Source of the DNA: an uncultured Porphyromonadaceae bacterium
Lineage (GTDB): Bacteria > Bacteroidota > Bacteroidia > Bacteroidales > Muribaculaceae
DNA: 14,986 nucleotides
Assembly (NCBI GenBank): GCA_947176615.1
Contig: CAMWRO010000041.1
Coordinates: 1-14,986, forward strand
Reading direction: 5' to 3'
Positions 14,813 through 14,986 of the stretch are shown one piece after another. A program made the position numbers and the translations under genes. The notes beneath the pieces were generated by a model. That model had not been told where the DNA came from. It made no database searches and saw only the letters and a program-made list of their open reading frames with translations. How positions within the stretch are numbered: position 1 is the first letter of the stretch; each line of letters begins with the position of its first letter.

Positions 14813-14986
14813 TTTGCAATCTCGTTAAGTATCTTTGCTATGGGCGCGATAAATCGCAATGTCACTGGCTTAACGGTATAATTTGCATGGATAAATCGGT
14901 CACCACGCCCTCTGTGGGTCATAACATCGCTAACAGGTGCGGCATCGCCGCCGATTGCGCGGTGTAGCCGCGCCTTAACGTTAGGC
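14813..14986. other. Non-coding end of window with degenerate repeats
   Basis: No convincing gene is present; the open frame across this stretch has no recognisable protein. Visible are a TAnnTTTG match (TATCTTTG, 14830-14837) with TTTG only 13 bp upstream, too close for a normal promoter. CGTTAAG (14823-14829) is inverted relative to CTTAACG at 14869-14875 and 14974-14980, and a hairpin GCGCGG/CCGCGC lies at 14957-14973. The sequence may lead into a gene or element beyond the window edge. Confidence 0.4.

Noticed and set aside
14813..14837. Promoter formed by TTTG (14813-14816) and TATCTTTG (14830-14837)
   Set aside because: The spacing is 13 bp instead of about 20, and no gene follows inside the window.
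14734..14967. 77-aa open frame after the peptidase gene
   Set aside because: It runs through palindromic repeats, has no recognisable domain or start signal, and its length is easily reached by chance in GC-rich DNA.

Overview
The window looks like a chromosomal segment of a Bacteroidales gut commensal, most like the Muribaculaceae, though the family-level call is inference. The evidence is: several upstream regions with the Bacteroidetes-type promoter (TTTG, about 20 nt, TAnnTTTG) and no E. coli-like -10/-35; weak, A-rich ribosome-binding regions; a DUF3822-rsmD pair; secreted proteins with a FISUMP-type C-terminal domain and a type IX-sorting-like tail; and a tRNA without an encoded CCA. 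Most of the DNA is moderately GC-rich, with AT-rich intergenic regions.

Left third (1-5890). A long AT-rich leader with tandem heptamers precedes an AspT/YidE-type transporter gene (310-1959). A strong bidirectional terminator separates it from a convergent thioredoxin gene (2029-2340, minus). dapA (2500-3411) reads away from thioredoxin from a textbook promoter. It is followed by a tRNA-Arg(TCT) gene with its own promoter and terminator, then a nitroreductase-like gene (3598-4362). A DEAD-box RNA helicase gene (4472-5860) has its own promoter and a short structured leader.

Middle (5864-10153). Three minus-strand genes encode exported proteins of unknown function: a lipoprotein (325 aa), a small protein with a type IX-like C-terminal tail (162 aa from the preferred start), and an 884-aa secreted multidomain protein ending in a FISUMP domain. 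The last two overlap by ATGA and are surely co-translated. A long hairpin with a T-rich tail separates the lipoprotein gene from them and may act as an attenuator. This is the least-understood part of the window and the best candidate for an uncharacterised cell-surface system. The 884-aa gene also has a strikingly AT-rich middle.

Right third (10237-14986). rsmD and a DUF3822 gene overlap and form a minus-strand operon, apparently with an almost leaderless start. A 370-bp divergent region carries an orphan structured element ending in a terminator-like hairpin, and then a promoter with a perfect 8-bp inverted repeat across its -7 box. That promoter drives a YitT-type membrane protein gene and a C69 peptidase gene 36 bp behind it. 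After the peptidase terminator, the last 320 bp hold no convincing gene but carry short GC-rich palindromic repeats. I see no CRISPR array, insertion sequence, prophage or recognisable defence system.
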